Part shown: positions 8,044 through 17,799 of the stretch, piece by piece
Position numbering within the stretch: position 1 is the first letter of the stretch
Layout: each line of letters begins with the position of its first letter
Origin: Roseburia lenta
Lineage (GTDB): Bacteria; Bacillota; Clostridia; Lachnospirales; Lachnospiraceae
Assembly (NCBI RefSeq): GCF_014287435.1
Contig: NZ_JACOPG010000003.1
Location: 434,001-498,000, forward strand
Direction of reading: 5' to 3'
DNA length: 64,000 nt
Program-made: the position numbers and the translations under genes
Notes under the pieces: generated by a model
Told to the model about the DNA's origin: nothing
Database searches by the model: none
Seen by the model: only the letters and a program-made list of their open reading frames with translations

Positions 8044-9330
8044 ATGATCGATATTAAGTTTTTAAGAGAAAATCCTGAAATTGTAAAACAGAACATCAAG
8101 AATAAGTTTCAGGAGCACAAACTTCATCTGGTAGATGAGGTTATCGAGTTAGATGCGCAGGCGAGAGCTGCACAGCAGGAAGCAGATGAACTCCGTTCCA
8201 AGAAGAACAAGATCGCTAAGCAGATCGGTGCTTTGATGGGACAGGGCAAGAAGGAAGAGGCAGAAGCAGTCAAGGCTGAGGTTGCCGGTATTTCTGCGAG
8301 ACTTGCGGAGTTAGAGCCGGAAGAAAAAGAATTACAGGAAAAGGTTACACAGATCATGATGAACATTCCAAACATTATTGATCCATCCGTACCGATCGGC
8401 AAGGACGATTCCTGCAACGTCGAGATCGAGAAGTTTGGCGAGCCGGTCGTTCCTGATTTTGAGGTTCCATATCATACAGATATCATGGAACGCTTTGACG
8501 GCATTGATCTTGAGAGCGCTGGAAAGGTTGCTGGAAACGGCTTCTACTATCTGATGGGAGACATTGCAAGACTGCATTCTGCAGTGATCTCTTATGCAAG
8601 AGACTTCATGATTGACCGTGGATTTACCTACTGTGTACCACCGTTTATGATCCGTTCTAACGTGGTTACCGGTGTTATGAGTTTTGAAGAAATGGATGCC
8701 ATGATGTATAAGATCGAGGGTGAAGACCTCTATCTGATCGGTACATCCGAGCATTCTATGATCGGTAAGTTCATTGATACTTTGAATGATGAAGAAAAAT
8801 TACCATATACCCTGACTTCTTATTCTCCTTGCTTCCGTAAGGAAAAAGGTGCCCATGGCATCGAGGAACGTGGTGTTTATCGTATCCATCAGTTTGAAAA
8901 GCAGGAGATGGTCGTTGTATGTAAGCCGGAAGATTCCAAGGCTTGGTATGACAAGTTGTGGCAGAACACCGTTGATCTCTTCCGCAGTCTGGATATCCCG
9001 GTTCGTACCCTGGAGTGCTGTTCCGGAGATCTTGCAGATCTGAAAGTAAAATCATGTGATGTAGAGGCATGGTCACCTAGACAGAAGAAATATTTCGAGG
9101 TAGGCTCCTGCTCAAATCTTGGGGATGCACAGGCTCGCCGTTTAAAGATCCGTGTAAAGGGTAAGGATGGTAAGTATTTTGCCCATACCTTGAATAACAC
9201 GGTTGTTGCACCACCAAGAATGTTGATCGCATTCTTAGAGAACAACTTAAATGCAGATGGTTCTGTTAATATTCCAGTGGCTTTACAGCCATACATGGGC
9301 GGTAAGACAGTGCTTGTTCCAAAGCATTAG
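8044..9330 (+). CDS. serS: Seryl-tRNA synthetase
   Basis: A 428-residue class II synthetase charging tRNA-Ser (and tRNA-Sec where present). The N-terminal 100 residues form the long antiparallel coiled-coil arm rich in K/E/A. The catalytic core carries motif 2 (FRKEKGAHG...GVYRIHQFEKQEM, near residues 260-285) and motif 3 (GTSEHS before it, and NNTVVAPPRMLIAFLENN near 381). Length and order are canonical. The 60-base gap to glyA has a short TGCT-GCGA-AGCA hairpin but is too short for a T-box leader. Confidence 0.97.
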   Translation: MIDIKFLRENPEIVKQNIKNKFQEHKLHLVDEVIELDAQARAAQQEADELRSKKNKIAKQIGALMGQGKKEEAEAVKAEVAGISARLAELEPEEKELQEKVTQIMMNIPNIIDPSVPIGKDDSCNVEIEKFGEPVVPDFEVPYHTDIMERFDGIDLESAGKVAGNGFYYLMGDIARLHSAVISYARDFMIDRGFTYCVPPFMIRSNVVTGVMSFEEMDAMMYKIEGEDLYLIGTSEHSMIGKFIDTLNDEEKLPYTLTSYSPCFRKEKGAHGIEERGVYRIHQFEKQEMVVVCKPEDSKAWYDKLWQNTVDLFRSLDIPVRTLECCSGDLADLKVKSCDVEAWSPRQKKYFEVGSCSNLGDAQARRLKIRVKGKDGKYFAHTLNNTVVAPPRMLIAFLENNLNADGSVNIPVALQPYMGGKTVLVPKH

Positions 9331-9351
9331 TGTGTCAAAAAGAAACATATC

Positions 9352-9389
9352 GAAGCACAGTGAGCCAATCGCTGTGCTTCTTCTTTTTT
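9352..9389 (+). terminator. Terminator after serS
   Basis: GAAGCACAG pairs with CTGTGCTTC around an 11-base loop and is followed by TTCTTTTTT. Confidence 0.85.
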
Positions 9390-9519
9390 ATGGGACAAAT
9401 ATCTGCCAACTAATGTACAAGCGATAAAAAAACAGAAAATTCTGAAAAAAGAGTGGTAATATGCCATCCACCTTGCTACAATAGCAGTAAGAGAAAACGA
9501 AGCGAGGAGGACATGTGAC

Positions 9520-11514
9520 ATGAAGGTTTTTACAACGGACAAAATTCGTAATGTGGTTGTTCTGGGGCACAGTGGGGCAGGCAAAACCAGTCTGGTGTCC
9601 GCGATGAATGGTATTGCAACCGCATCCAAGCAACGCATGACAGAACCGGTGGCAACAACGCAGATGCTTGTGCAGCCGATTTTGTGGGACGATCACAAGA
9701 TCAACATTCTGGATGTGCCGGGAGCATTCGATTTCGTGGGGGAGATTGAAGAAGCCGTAGGCGTTGCAGATGCTGCCATCATCGTTATTTCCGGTAAGAA
9801 TGGTGTGGAGAACGGAACGCGCAAGGCATGGGCTATGTGCGAAAAATACCATTTACCGCGTATCGTTTATGTAAGCGACATGGATATTGATGATGTCTCT
9901 TTTAAAAATGTTGTACTGGGTTTACAGGAATTGTATGGCAAGTGTATTGCACCTTTTCATTTTCCGCTGCGTGAAAATGAGGAATTTGTGGGTTATGTCA
10001 ATGTGATCCAAGAGCGGGCAAAGCGTTGGCAATCCGATGGAACGGTTGTAAAGTCAGAAGTGCCGGAATATTCTATGGAAAATCTCTCTATCTATCGGGA
10101 AGCCCTGATGGAGGCGGTAGCAGAGACCAGTGAAGAATTTCTGGACCGCTATTTTGCAGGCGAGACTTTCTCGGAGAACGAGATCCGACAGGCACTCCGC
10201 GTCAATGTATCCGAGGGAACGATCGTACCGGTCATGATGGGCTCCAATACCATGGAAAGAGGTATGTATACACTATTGGCAGACATCATCAAATATCTGC
10301 CGTCACCGGATCAGCGCAGTGCAACCGGTATGAATGTTCTGACCCAGGAACTTTTCGAGGCAAATTATAATTTTGCTAAGGCAAAGACAGCCTATGTATT
10401 TAAGACTATCATGGATCCTTTTATTGGAAAGTATTCCCTCTTTAAGGTCATGTCCGGTGTTATCAAGTCAGACGATAACCTATACGACCCAGTCAAAGGA
10501 CAGGAGATCCGCATCAGTAAGTTGTATGTCATGAAGGGAAGCAAGGCAGAAGAAGTAGAGGAACTGCACGCGGGCGATGTGGGTGCCCTCAGCAAGGTGT
10601 CGGGCTTGCAGACCTCCACGACACTTTCGACCAAGGCAACGCCGGTTCTTTATCCGGCGACCGCAATTTCCACGCCATATTGTGCAATGCGCTATTTTGC
10701 GGCCGATGCCAAGGAGGATGACAAACTGACGCAGTCGCTTTTAAAACTGGCAGAAGAAGACAGGACACTTCGGGTGGAAAATGACAGTGAAAACCGTCAG
10801 ACGCTTGTATATGGCATCAGTGAACAACATTTGCAGGCGGTCGCAGACCGACTAAGAGCCAAATATAATGTCGAGATGCAATTAGAAGCACCGAAAGTAG
10901 CATACCGTGAGACTATCCGGGGCAGTGCGGATGTCGAATACAAGCACAAGAAGCAATCCGGTGGACATGGACAGTACGGGCATGTCAAAATTAAAGTATC
11001 TCCGTCAGGAAATCTGACCAGCGCATATGAATTTGAAGAGACTGTTGTCGGCGGAGCCGTACCGAAGAATTTCTTTCCGGCAGTGGAAAAGGGTATTGCC
11101 GAGGGAACGCAGGCAGGACCGCTCGCAGGATATCCGGTGGTCGGCATCCATGTCAATCTTTACGACGGCTCATCTCATTCGGTGGATTCGTCAGAGGCAG
11201 CCTTTAAGACAGCAGCCACCATGGCTTTAAAGGATGCCCTCATGAAAGCCGATCCTGTCCTTTTGGAGCCAATCGCATCGCTTCAGGTGCGTGTACCGGA
11301 GGATAAAGTTGGTGATGTTATGGGAGAACTCAGCAAGCGCCGTGCCAGGATCATGGGCATGAATCCGGAGCAGGAGAATGGCAGGCAAAGGATTGAGGCA
11401 GAGATTCCCTATGCAACACTCTATGGTATCGGGACAACACTTCACTCTATTACAGGAGGGGAGGCAGAGTATTCCTACGAATTCCTGAAATATGAAGTTG
11501 AAAATAAGGGATAA
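9520..11514 (+). CDS. Elongation factor G-like GTPase paralogue
   Basis: A 664-residue translational GTPase with the EF-G domain order (G domain about 1-270, domain II about 290-375, then III-V). G1 is GHSGAGKTS and G3 is DVPG in place of the usual DTPGH. The G4 motif normally reading NKxD is VSDMD near residue 127. Domain IV contains KHKKQSGGHGQYGHVKI and domain V contains RRARIMGM. It is shorter than canonical EF-G (about 690) and belongs to the EF-G2-like group; whether it translocates ribosomes or acts in a specialised role is unknown. It is monocistronic, with an AGGAGGACATGTGAC leader. Confidence 0.85.
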   Translation: MKVFTTDKIRNVVVLGHSGAGKTSLVSAMNGIATASKQRMTEPVATTQMLVQPILWDDHKINILDVPGAFDFVGEIEEAVGVADAAIIVISGKNGVENGTRKAWAMCEKYHLPRIVYVSDMDIDDVSFKNVVLGLQELYGKCIAPFHFPLRENEEFVGYVNVIQERAKRWQSDGTVVKSEVPEYSMENLSIYREALMEAVAETSEEFLDRYFAGETFSENEIRQALRVNVSEGTIVPVMMGSNTMERGMYTLLADIIKYLPSPDQRSATGMNVLTQELFEANYNFAKAKTAYVFKTIMDPFIGKYSLFKVMSGVIKSDDNLYDPVKGQEIRISKLYVMKGSKAEEVEELHAGDVGALSKVSGLQTSTTLSTKATPVLYPATAISTPYCAMRYFAADAKEDDKLTQSLLKLAEEDRTLRVENDSENRQTLVYGISEQHLQAVADRLRAKYNVEMQLEAPKVAYRETIRGSADVEYKHKKQSGGHGQYGHVKIKVSPSGNLTSAYEFEETVVGGAVPKNFFPAVEKGIAEGTQAGPLAGYPVVGIHVNLYDGSSHSVDSSEAAFKTAATMALKDALMKADPVLLEPIASLQVRVPEDKVGDVMGELSKRRARIMGMNPEQENGRQRIEAEIPYATLYGIGTTLHSITGGEAEYSYEFLKYEVENKG

Positions 11515-11560
11515 CTTAAGAAAGTCTTAAAGACTTCCCTACTTGGAAATTAAATGATGA

Positions 11561-11609
11561 ACCGCTACAATATGTATATGATTAATCAATACATGTTGTG
11601 GCGGTTTTT
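11561..11609 (+). terminator. Terminator after the EF-G-like gene
   Basis: ACCGCTACAA pairs with TTGTGGCGGT (one G-U), with further pairing of TATGTAT/ATACATG inside, followed by a T-run. Confidence 0.8.
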
Positions 11610-11684
11610 GTGTGTCGGATGCATAATTTTGCAAGGCATCAGATATCATCTTAAAAAACACAACAAAATTCTCTGGAGGATAAA

Positions 11685-12386
11685 ATGGTAAACGTACTGG
11701 TTTGTGATGATGAAAAAGATATTGTTTCTGCACTGCGGATTTATCTGGAAAGTGAGGGCTATCAGGTCTATACGGCATATGACGGTTTAGAAGCGCTGGA
11801 AGTGCTGGAAACAAAAGAAATACATTTGGTGCTCCTGGATGTGATGATGCCACGGCTGGATGGGATCCAGACCATGGCAAAGATTCGCGAGACATCTAAT
11901 GTTCCGATCATACTTTTGACAGCAAAGAGTGAGGATACGGATAAGGTTTTAGGACTCAATGTCGGCGCAGATGATTATGTGACAAAACCTTTCAATCCGG
12001 TAGAATTGCAGGCAAGGGTCAAATCACAGTTGCGCCGCTACATGCAACTGGGGGGAAACCATGCAAGCGCTTCCGGTGATGATGGCATCATCGCGATCGG
12101 TCCGATCGTATTAAATGATCGGGCTAAAGAAGTGACGTTAGATGGAGAACTGGTCAATCTGACAAGGACAGAATATGATATCCTGCATCTTTTGATGGAA
12201 AACCCGGGAAAAGTATTTTCCCCGGCACAAATTTATGAACAGGTCTGGAAGGAAGATGCCTTTGGCACAGAAAATACCGTTGCTGTTCACATTCGTCATC
12301 TGCGTGAAAAACTGGAGTATGATCCGGCAGAACCAAGGTATGTTAAGGTTGTGTGGGGAAGAGGGTACAAGGTTGAAGACAAATAG
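11685..12386 (+). CDS. OmpR/PhoB-family response regulator
   Basis: A 233-residue two-component regulator. The receiver domain (1-118) has the acidic pair D8-D9, the phospho-acceptor D52 in VLLDVMMPRLDG, and the KPF lysine motif. The winged-helix DNA-binding domain (about 138-232) shows LTRTEYDILHLLMENPGKVFSPAQIYEQVW and VWGRGYKVED. The sequence is close to VanR-like regulators. It is 60 bases upstream of the kinase at 12447 and presumably its partner. Target genes cannot be read from the window. Confidence 0.93.
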   Translation: MVNVLVCDDEKDIVSALRIYLESEGYQVYTAYDGLEALEVLETKEIHLVLLDVMMPRLDGIQTMAKIRETSNVPIILLTAKSEDTDKVLGLNVGADDYVTKPFNPVELQARVKSQLRRYMQLGGNHASASGDDGIIAIGPIVLNDRAKEVTLDGELVNLTRTEYDILHLLMENPGKVFSPAQIYEQVWKEDAFGTENTVAVHIRHLREKLEYDPAEPRYVKVVWGRGYKVEDK

Positions 12387-12446
12387 AGCCCGTCCGTACA
12401 AACTGCCACGATGAAATAAAACAGGAAGAAATGTGAGGAATTTGAT

Positions 12447-14837
12447 ATGAAAAAAAATTGGAAAGGACAAACGGCGTATAAGGCTTTTGCGCTTTTGATT
12501 GCTTGTATAACCGGAATAACTACACTGCTTGCCGCTATCATGATGATCTTCAGTATCGGTTTACGTGCCGAATATGGGAATCAAAATGATACGATCGCAG
12601 AACTCATGCAGGAACATATGGTTTCCAACTATGCAGCCTATTTGAAGGAGAGTGCAACCGAAGAGGGCGGCTCCTGGGATGCTTTGGATGGCTCTTTGCT
12701 GACCTACGCAGTAGAGCAGATTGATTTTCAGGTAACAGGAGATGGCGACAAACTCAATGTTGTGCGGAACAATAATTTTGTCTATGGATCTCCTTATCTG
12801 ATCCAGTGGCTGCAGGATAAAAACCATCGGGAAATGGATGGCGTGTATGAAAATGTATTTTTCAATAAAAATGAATACCATTATAACACGGATACCTGGT
12901 TGGGAGCCATGCAGACCAATGTCTATGGGTATGTTGGAAATGATGAAGTCTATCTGGATGAAAGCAAAAATGGAGATCGGTTGGAGTATTATGATTATGA
13001 CGTAGACAGTGAAGATGCAGATAATATAGGAGAAAATCTGACAGATGAAGACAATATGTCGGATGATGTCGAAAATGAAGGGAATAATGCAGGAGACCTT
13101 CTTGCAGGAGAACTGCCGCCGGAAGGAACGTATACTTTCTACCGTATTTATATGATTCCAAATCTGGAAGATGTATTTTGGGAGGCAAATGATACAGCGC
13201 AATTGACGGATGAACAGCAGGATGTAGTCAAAGAGAATTACCGCGATGCGGCAATCACCATTATGGGATCTTTTTCTTATGGGAAAAGCGCTTTGGATTC
13301 AGGCAATTTCTTTGAAGTCATCAATCGTCTGCAAAAATATGAAGATGATCTGGTCTTTGCCAATGGCATGAGTGATTATCTGTGGATTCCGTATATACTT
13401 ACTGCCATACTGACTATGTTGCAGAAGGTTTATCTGCCGCTCCTTCTGGTATCGTTGCTCTTGTTTATCGTTTCCTTTGTTTTTCTGATGACCATGTCCG
13501 GACATCGCAAGGAAGATGATGCGATTTACCTACGATGGGCGGATCGCGTACCTTATGGTATTTACGGCATTGTAGTTGCAACAGGTGTATGCTTAGGCGT
13601 GATAGGGAATATAGGATTGTGGATGGCCTATTATAGTGGGGTTCTGGCATTGGCAGAGTTCGTTACTTTGTCCATTGTGCTTGCAATCCTTTGGACATTG
13701 CTTGCACTGGCATTTTGCATGAGTACGGCAACGCGTATCAAGTCAGGTCAATTCTGGAAACATACACTTTGGCATTATATTGCAGCCTTTTTTAGAAAAT
13801 GGCTGATCGATCCTATCAGACGGCTGCATCGTGCAATACATGAAAATACAAAACTAAGCACGCGTTTAGGCCTGGGGCTTGCCATTTTAGCCTTGGTGGA
13901 ACTGATGGCCTTACTGGCAACCGGTATTTATGGCGCAGGCGTTTTCCTTTTCTTTTTATATAAGATAGCCGAGACAGCCTTGATCTTCTATCTGGTCTTG
14001 ATGGCAAAGAAATTAAAAGATGGTGGAAAGCGTGTCGCCAGTGGCAATTATAATGAGCCGATCGATACCACACATATGATTGCTCCTATGAGAGAACACG
14101 GCGAAGATATCAACCATGTGGGCGAGGGAATTGCGATTGCAGTGGCAGAACAGATGAAGAGTGAACGCTTCAAGACAGAACTCATCACGAATGTGTCGCA
14201 TGATATCAAAACACCGCTGACCTCTATTATCAACTATGTAGATCTGATCAAAAAGGAGGGTATTTCTGAGGAAAAAGTAAGAGAGTATGTCGAGGTCTTG
14301 GATCGCCAGTCAGCTCGTTTGAAAAAACTTATTGAAGATCTCTTAGAAGCATCCAAGGCATCCACCGGTAATGTAGAGATGCATATGGAAGCCTGTGATG
14401 CCGCTGTGATGATCTCGCAGGTGGTCGGAGAGTATCAGGATAAACTGCAAGCACAGGATATTGAGATTGTGGTAAATGAAGCAAAGAATCCTGCCAACAT
14501 CATGGCAGACGGCAGACATCTGTGGCGGGTATTTGATAATATCATGAGCAATATTTGCAAATATACACAGGACCATACCAGAGTCTATGTCAATGTGGAA
14601 GATGCAGGTGACCAGGTGCGCATGATCTTTAAGAATATTTCCAAGTATCCGCTCAACATCAGCAGTGACGAGTTGATGGAACGTTTTGTCAGAGGTGATG
14701 CATCGAGAAATACCGAAGGTCACGGCTTGGGACTTTCCATCGCATCCAGCCTGACCGCACTCATGGACGGACAACTGACCATCGATATTGACGGTGATCT
14801 CTTTAAAATCACGGTTGCGATGAAGAAGCAGGCTTAG
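12447..14837 (+). CDS. Membrane sensor histidine kinase
   Basis: A 796-residue kinase. A first membrane helix (about 10-35) is followed by an extracytoplasmic domain to about residue 310, containing a strongly acidic Asp/Glu/Asn stretch at roughly 168-224. Several further helices follow (about 325-350, 370-425 and 470-520), then a short linker and the kinase core: HisKA with H585 in NVSHDIKTPLTS, and a C-terminal ATPase domain with N-box NIMSNICKYT and a GHGLGLSIASSL G-box. It pairs with the OmpR-type regulator upstream. The last 29 bases overlap the 3-prime end of the convergent AraC gene. Confidence 0.92.
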   Translation: MKKNWKGQTAYKAFALLIACITGITTLLAAIMMIFSIGLRAEYGNQNDTIAELMQEHMVSNYAAYLKESATEEGGSWDALDGSLLTYAVEQIDFQVTGDGDKLNVVRNNNFVYGSPYLIQWLQDKNHREMDGVYENVFFNKNEYHYNTDTWLGAMQTNVYGYVGNDEVYLDESKNGDRLEYYDYDVDSEDADNIGENLTDEDNMSDDVENEGNNAGDLLAGELPPEGTYTFYRIYMIPNLEDVFWEANDTAQLTDEQQDVVKENYRDAAITIMGSFSYGKSALDSGNFFEVINRLQKYEDDLVFANGMSDYLWIPYILTAILTMLQKVYLPLLLVSLLLFIVSFVFLMTMSGHRKEDDAIYLRWADRVPYGIYGIVVATGVCLGVIGNIGLWMAYYSGVLALAEFVTLSIVLAILWTLLALAFCMSTATRIKSGQFWKHTLWHYIAAFFRKWLIDPIRRLHRAIHENTKLSTRLGLGLAILALVELMALLATGIYGAGVFLFFLYKIAETALIFYLVLMAKKLKDGGKRVASGNYNEPIDTTHMIAPMREHGEDINHVGEGIAIAVAEQMKSERFKTELITNVSHDIKTPLTSIINYVDLIKKEGISEEKVREYVEVLDRQSARLKKLIEDLLEASKASTGNVEMHMEACDAAVMISQVVGEYQDKLQAQDIEIVVNEAKNPANIMADGRHLWRVFDNIMSNICKYTQDHTRVYVNVEDAGDQVRMIFKNISKYPLNISSDELMERFVRGDASRNTEGHGLGLSIASSLTALMDGQLTIDIDGDLFKITVAMKKQA

Positions 14838-16083
14838 AAAGGCTCTGCACATATGCGGATGGGGGCAGCCCGGTGCGCTTCTTAAAGACAGAAGAAAAAT
14901 AAGACGGCGTGGAAAAATGTAATTTGGCACTCAGATCAGTCAGGGAAATGTTGTTATAGGTCAACATTTCCTTGGCTTTTTCTATGCGCAGATCTGTCAT
15001 GTAATCGCCGATGGACTGCCCGGTCTGTTTTTTAAACTGGGAGGACAGGTAATAGGTGGAATAGCCTAGGGCTTCTGCCAGATCCTCCAGAGTGATCTTT
15101 TCATAGATGTTGCGGTGGATCAGTGCGATGCAGTCATTGACAAAAGGAGAGTATTCCTTTCCCTGTAACTGGATCTCATGCACGCGGTGGATAAAGGTAT
15201 CATAGGCAAGAAAATGGATATCCATGATATTGTTGAGGTCTGTGCAGTCAGGGGATTCGATCTGCTGGATATAGTAGTCACTGAGAGAGTAGGCTTCGTC
15301 CGGATCCATACCGCCACGGATGGCGGCGCGGGTAATGAGTGCCACAAAGACAATGATCGCATCCTTTTCCTGTCTGACGATATCGCCCGGGCTCATAAGT
15401 CCTACCAGGTAGTTGTCTGCAGATAATTCCGTATTTTGCAGTTCGTCCTGATAATGGATGTTGCCGGTCTCGACATGTTTTAGCATAGCACATTCCATGG
15501 CATAACTACTGTGTTCGGTGATGGTAATATCGTGTGCTGTGCTGCCATTTTTCTTGGTTGGAGCCAAGGTATTTTTGGAACTGAGTGGATTGAGGGTGGG
15601 AAAAGAGGTGGTGGTCAGATTTCCCGGTGTTTTTCCATAAAGAGTGTAGTAGAGCATGCGCACGCTCTGCAAAAAGAGGCTATAGGGAATGACCGGAATC
15701 TCCTTCTGCACTTCCATCATGCGGTGCTGAGAGGATATGGACATATGCCAGTCGTCCAGCAGGCGCTTGAAATTGATCTCCGATACGGAGGAGTTTAAAA
15801 AGGGACCTAAGACGTAGAAAGAGTCTAAATTGTCATCTACAATATAAGGCTGGATCGCCCAGGTCAGGCAGAGGCGGTCCGGGTAGAGGATGGGCATGGT
15901 GGAGTTGGAAGCATAGGTCTTTAAGGCATTATCCTTGGAGTCAAAAAAGAAGTTGCGGACTTCGTTGATCCAGGGACAGTTGGTATCCAGGAGTTCCCAA
16001 TCCTTTGTATAGTGCCAGAAGCAGATATTATTTACTGCATATAAAGAGTCGAATAAATAAGTAAGTTTTTGTGTCTGATACAT
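14809..16083 (-). CDS. AraC-family transcriptional regulator
   Basis: A 424-residue regulator with two C-terminal helix-turn-helix units (about residues 320-420): ITLEDLAEALGYSTYYLSSQFKKQTGQSIGDY is split over helix-turn-helix 1 and the second unit contains SLTDLSAKLHFSTPSYFSSVFKKRTG. The N-terminal 300 residues form a large sensor region without a named domain that I can identify. The ATG at 16083 was chosen because an AAAGGA site lies 7 bases upstream; an in-frame ATG 21 bases earlier lacks one. It is divergent from the sugar symporter at 16273 and probably activates that locus in response to a glycoside or its product. Confidence 0.9.
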   Translation of the reverse strand: MYQTQKLTYLFDSLYAVNNICFWHYTKDWELLDTNCPWINEVRNFFFDSKDNALKTYASNSTMPILYPDRLCLTWAIQPYIVDDNLDSFYVLGPFLNSSVSEINFKRLLDDWHMSISSQHRMMEVQKEIPVIPYSLFLQSVRMLYYTLYGKTPGNLTTTSFPTLNPLSSKNTLAPTKKNGSTAHDITITEHSSYAMECAMLKHVETGNIHYQDELQNTELSADNYLVGLMSPGDIVRQEKDAIIVFVALITRAAIRGGMDPDEAYSLSDYYIQQIESPDCTDLNNIMDIHFLAYDTFIHRVHEIQLQGKEYSPFVNDCIALIHRNIYEKITLEDLAEALGYSTYYLSSQFKKQTGQSIGDYMTDLRIEKAKEMLTYNNISLTDLSAKLHFSTPSYFSSVFKKRTGLPPSAYVQSLSKPASSSQP

Positions 16084-16272
16084 GCTAAGTCCTTTCTTTC
16101 TCATCTTGTATTATCCATATCCTAGCACGCTTTTGTTAAATTTTCTATAATGTTTAATGAAATATTGTTAGAAATATCGAAATTTTAACAGGGTAAAACA
16201 CAAGGAATTGGTATGATAAATACAAGAAATGGTCATGTGAAAGCACATGATCTTACAAGGAGGGTATTACTT
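16084..16272. promoter_or_regulatory. Divergent intergenic region of AraC regulator and symporter
   Basis: This 189-base A/T-rich region must hold the promoters of both divergent genes. A TATAAT is present at 16146-16151 on the plus strand but lacks a fitting -35. This is compatible with an activator-dependent promoter, but no clear direct repeats typical of AraC sites were found by eye. Confidence 0.4.
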
Positions 16273-17667
16273 ATGAAGAAAAAAGCAAATTGGCTGGATC
16301 CGAGTACAACAGCCGAAAATGAAGTCCTGCCGGGCTATCTGAAGTGGGCATGGACATCCAGAGGACTGTCTCTGGCACTCAATGTTATCTTGATCATGCA
16401 ACTGACCTATTATTGTACCGACATGCTGGGCATGGGGGCAACACTGGTCGGAACCTTGCTTCTGGCATCCAAGATCTTTGACGGTGTGACAGATTTGTTT
16501 GTTGGTTTTATCATCGATGCGACGCATACCAAATGGGGCAAGGCAAGACCGTATGAGATCTTTATCGTCTTTGTATGGGGACTCACCGTACTTCTTTTCT
16601 CTGCACCGGAGATGAGTACGACCGGAAAAGCAATCTTTGTATTTGTACTTTATACACTGATCAATTCCGTCTGCGCTACTTTCTTAAATGGTGGCGATGC
16701 CGTATATCTGGCAAGAAGTATTCGAAGCGAGAAGAATCGTGTATCCGTTATGTCCTTTAATGGTGGTATCATCATGCTGTTTTCTATCGTAATCAGCATG
16801 CTTTTGCCACAGTTGATCGCAGGCATGGGATCTACCAAGGAAGGCTGGACGACCATGGCACTGATCTTTGCCATTCCATGTGCTATTATCGGTATGTTCC
16901 GTTTCATCTTTGTCAAGGAAGTGGTAGATGACAATCAGCCATCCGACCAGCAGAAAGAGGAGGTACAGAAGATCCCGCTCAAGCAGAGTTTAAAGTGTGT
17001 ATTCTCTAACAAATACATCTTTATTCTGGCTGGTATGACCTTAGTCGTACAGTTGGCAACCAATATCGGTACAGCCGTAAATACATATTATTTCAAGTAC
17101 ATCATGGGTAATATCGGTCTGGCAACACTGGTTTCTATCGGTAGTATGCTGACACCGGTCATCATGCTGATCTTCCCGGTACTTTCCAGAAAGTTCGGAA
17201 CCGTTCCGATCCTGCGTGCAGGTGCTGTTTTAGGCGTTGTTGGTTATGGCATCCGTATTCTTGGTGGAACCAATCTGGTTACTCTGACACTTGGTTCTGT
17301 TATTGGTGGTGTTGCGATTTTACCGGTTACCATGATGATCTCTATTTATCTGATCGATACCATGGACTATGGCGAGTGGAAGACCGGAACCAGAGTAGAA
17401 GGTATGCTTGCTTCTGTCAACTCTTTTGCTTCTAAGTTGGGAAGTGGTATCGCATCTGGCCTGGTAGGACTGATTATGGGACTTGCCGGATATGATGGAA
17501 GTCTTGCAACCCAGTCAGCATCCGCTCTGACCTCTATCCAGGTACTCTTTAACTATGTACCTATGGTTCTGATGGTTGTACTTTTGATCCTTGGTATTGC
17601 ATACAAGTTGGATAAAGAACTTCCACAGATCAAGGCTGACCTTGCAAAAAAGCATGAGGCACAGTAA
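16273..17667 (+). CDS. GPH-family (MFS-like) sugar:cation symporter
   Basis: A 464-residue membrane protein with about twelve helices. Features of the glycoside-pentoside-hexuronide symporters are visible: DMLGMGATLVGTLLLASKIFDGVTDLFVGFIID near residues 50-85, containing the D-GVTD motif, followed by TKWGKARPYE, and TMDYGEWKTGTRVEGML late in the protein. Such carriers import glycosides with Na+ or H+. The start at 16273 follows an AAGGAGGG site and gives MKKKANWLDPST. It lies between the AraC regulator and the esterase and GH3 genes, so it probably supplies their substrate. Confidence 0.9.
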   Translation: MKKKANWLDPSTTAENEVLPGYLKWAWTSRGLSLALNVILIMQLTYYCTDMLGMGATLVGTLLLASKIFDGVTDLFVGFIIDATHTKWGKARPYEIFIVFVWGLTVLLFSAPEMSTTGKAIFVFVLYTLINSVCATFLNGGDAVYLARSIRSEKNRVSVMSFNGGIIMLFSIVISMLLPQLIAGMGSTKEGWTTMALIFAIPCAIIGMFRFIFVKEVVDDNQPSDQQKEEVQKIPLKQSLKCVFSNKYIFILAGMTLVVQLATNIGTAVNTYYFKYIMGNIGLATLVSIGSMLTPVIMLIFPVLSRKFGTVPILRAGAVLGVVGYGIRILGGTNLVTLTLGSVIGGVAILPVTMMISIYLIDTMDYGEWKTGTRVEGMLASVNSFASKLGSGIASGLVGLIMGLAGYDGSLATQSASALTSIQVLFNYVPMVLMVVLLILGIAYKLDKELPQIKADLAKKHEAQ

Positions 17668-17711
17668 GAAGAAAGCGAATAATTAAAAAAAACGTAAAAA
17701 TTTAATAAGTC

Positions 17712-17766
17712 AAAAGTGCAATGTCTGTTAGAATGCGTGTAACAAATAGCAGAGACTGTACTTTTT
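17712..17766 (+). terminator. Imperfect stem-loop between symporter and esterase
   Basis: AAAAGTGCAATGTCTG and CAGAGACTGTACTTTT can pair with two mismatches and one G-U over a 22-base loop, followed by T. It may attenuate transcription into the esterase gene. Confidence 0.4.
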
Positions 17767-17799
17767 GAAATATAAAAAGCGCAGAGATAGGAGAGGTTT

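Noticed and set aside
12561..13202. A 213-residue minus-strand frame rich in Ile within the histidine kinase gene
   Set aside because: It lies entirely inside the kinase coding region on the opposite strand, with a biased composition and no initiation signal.
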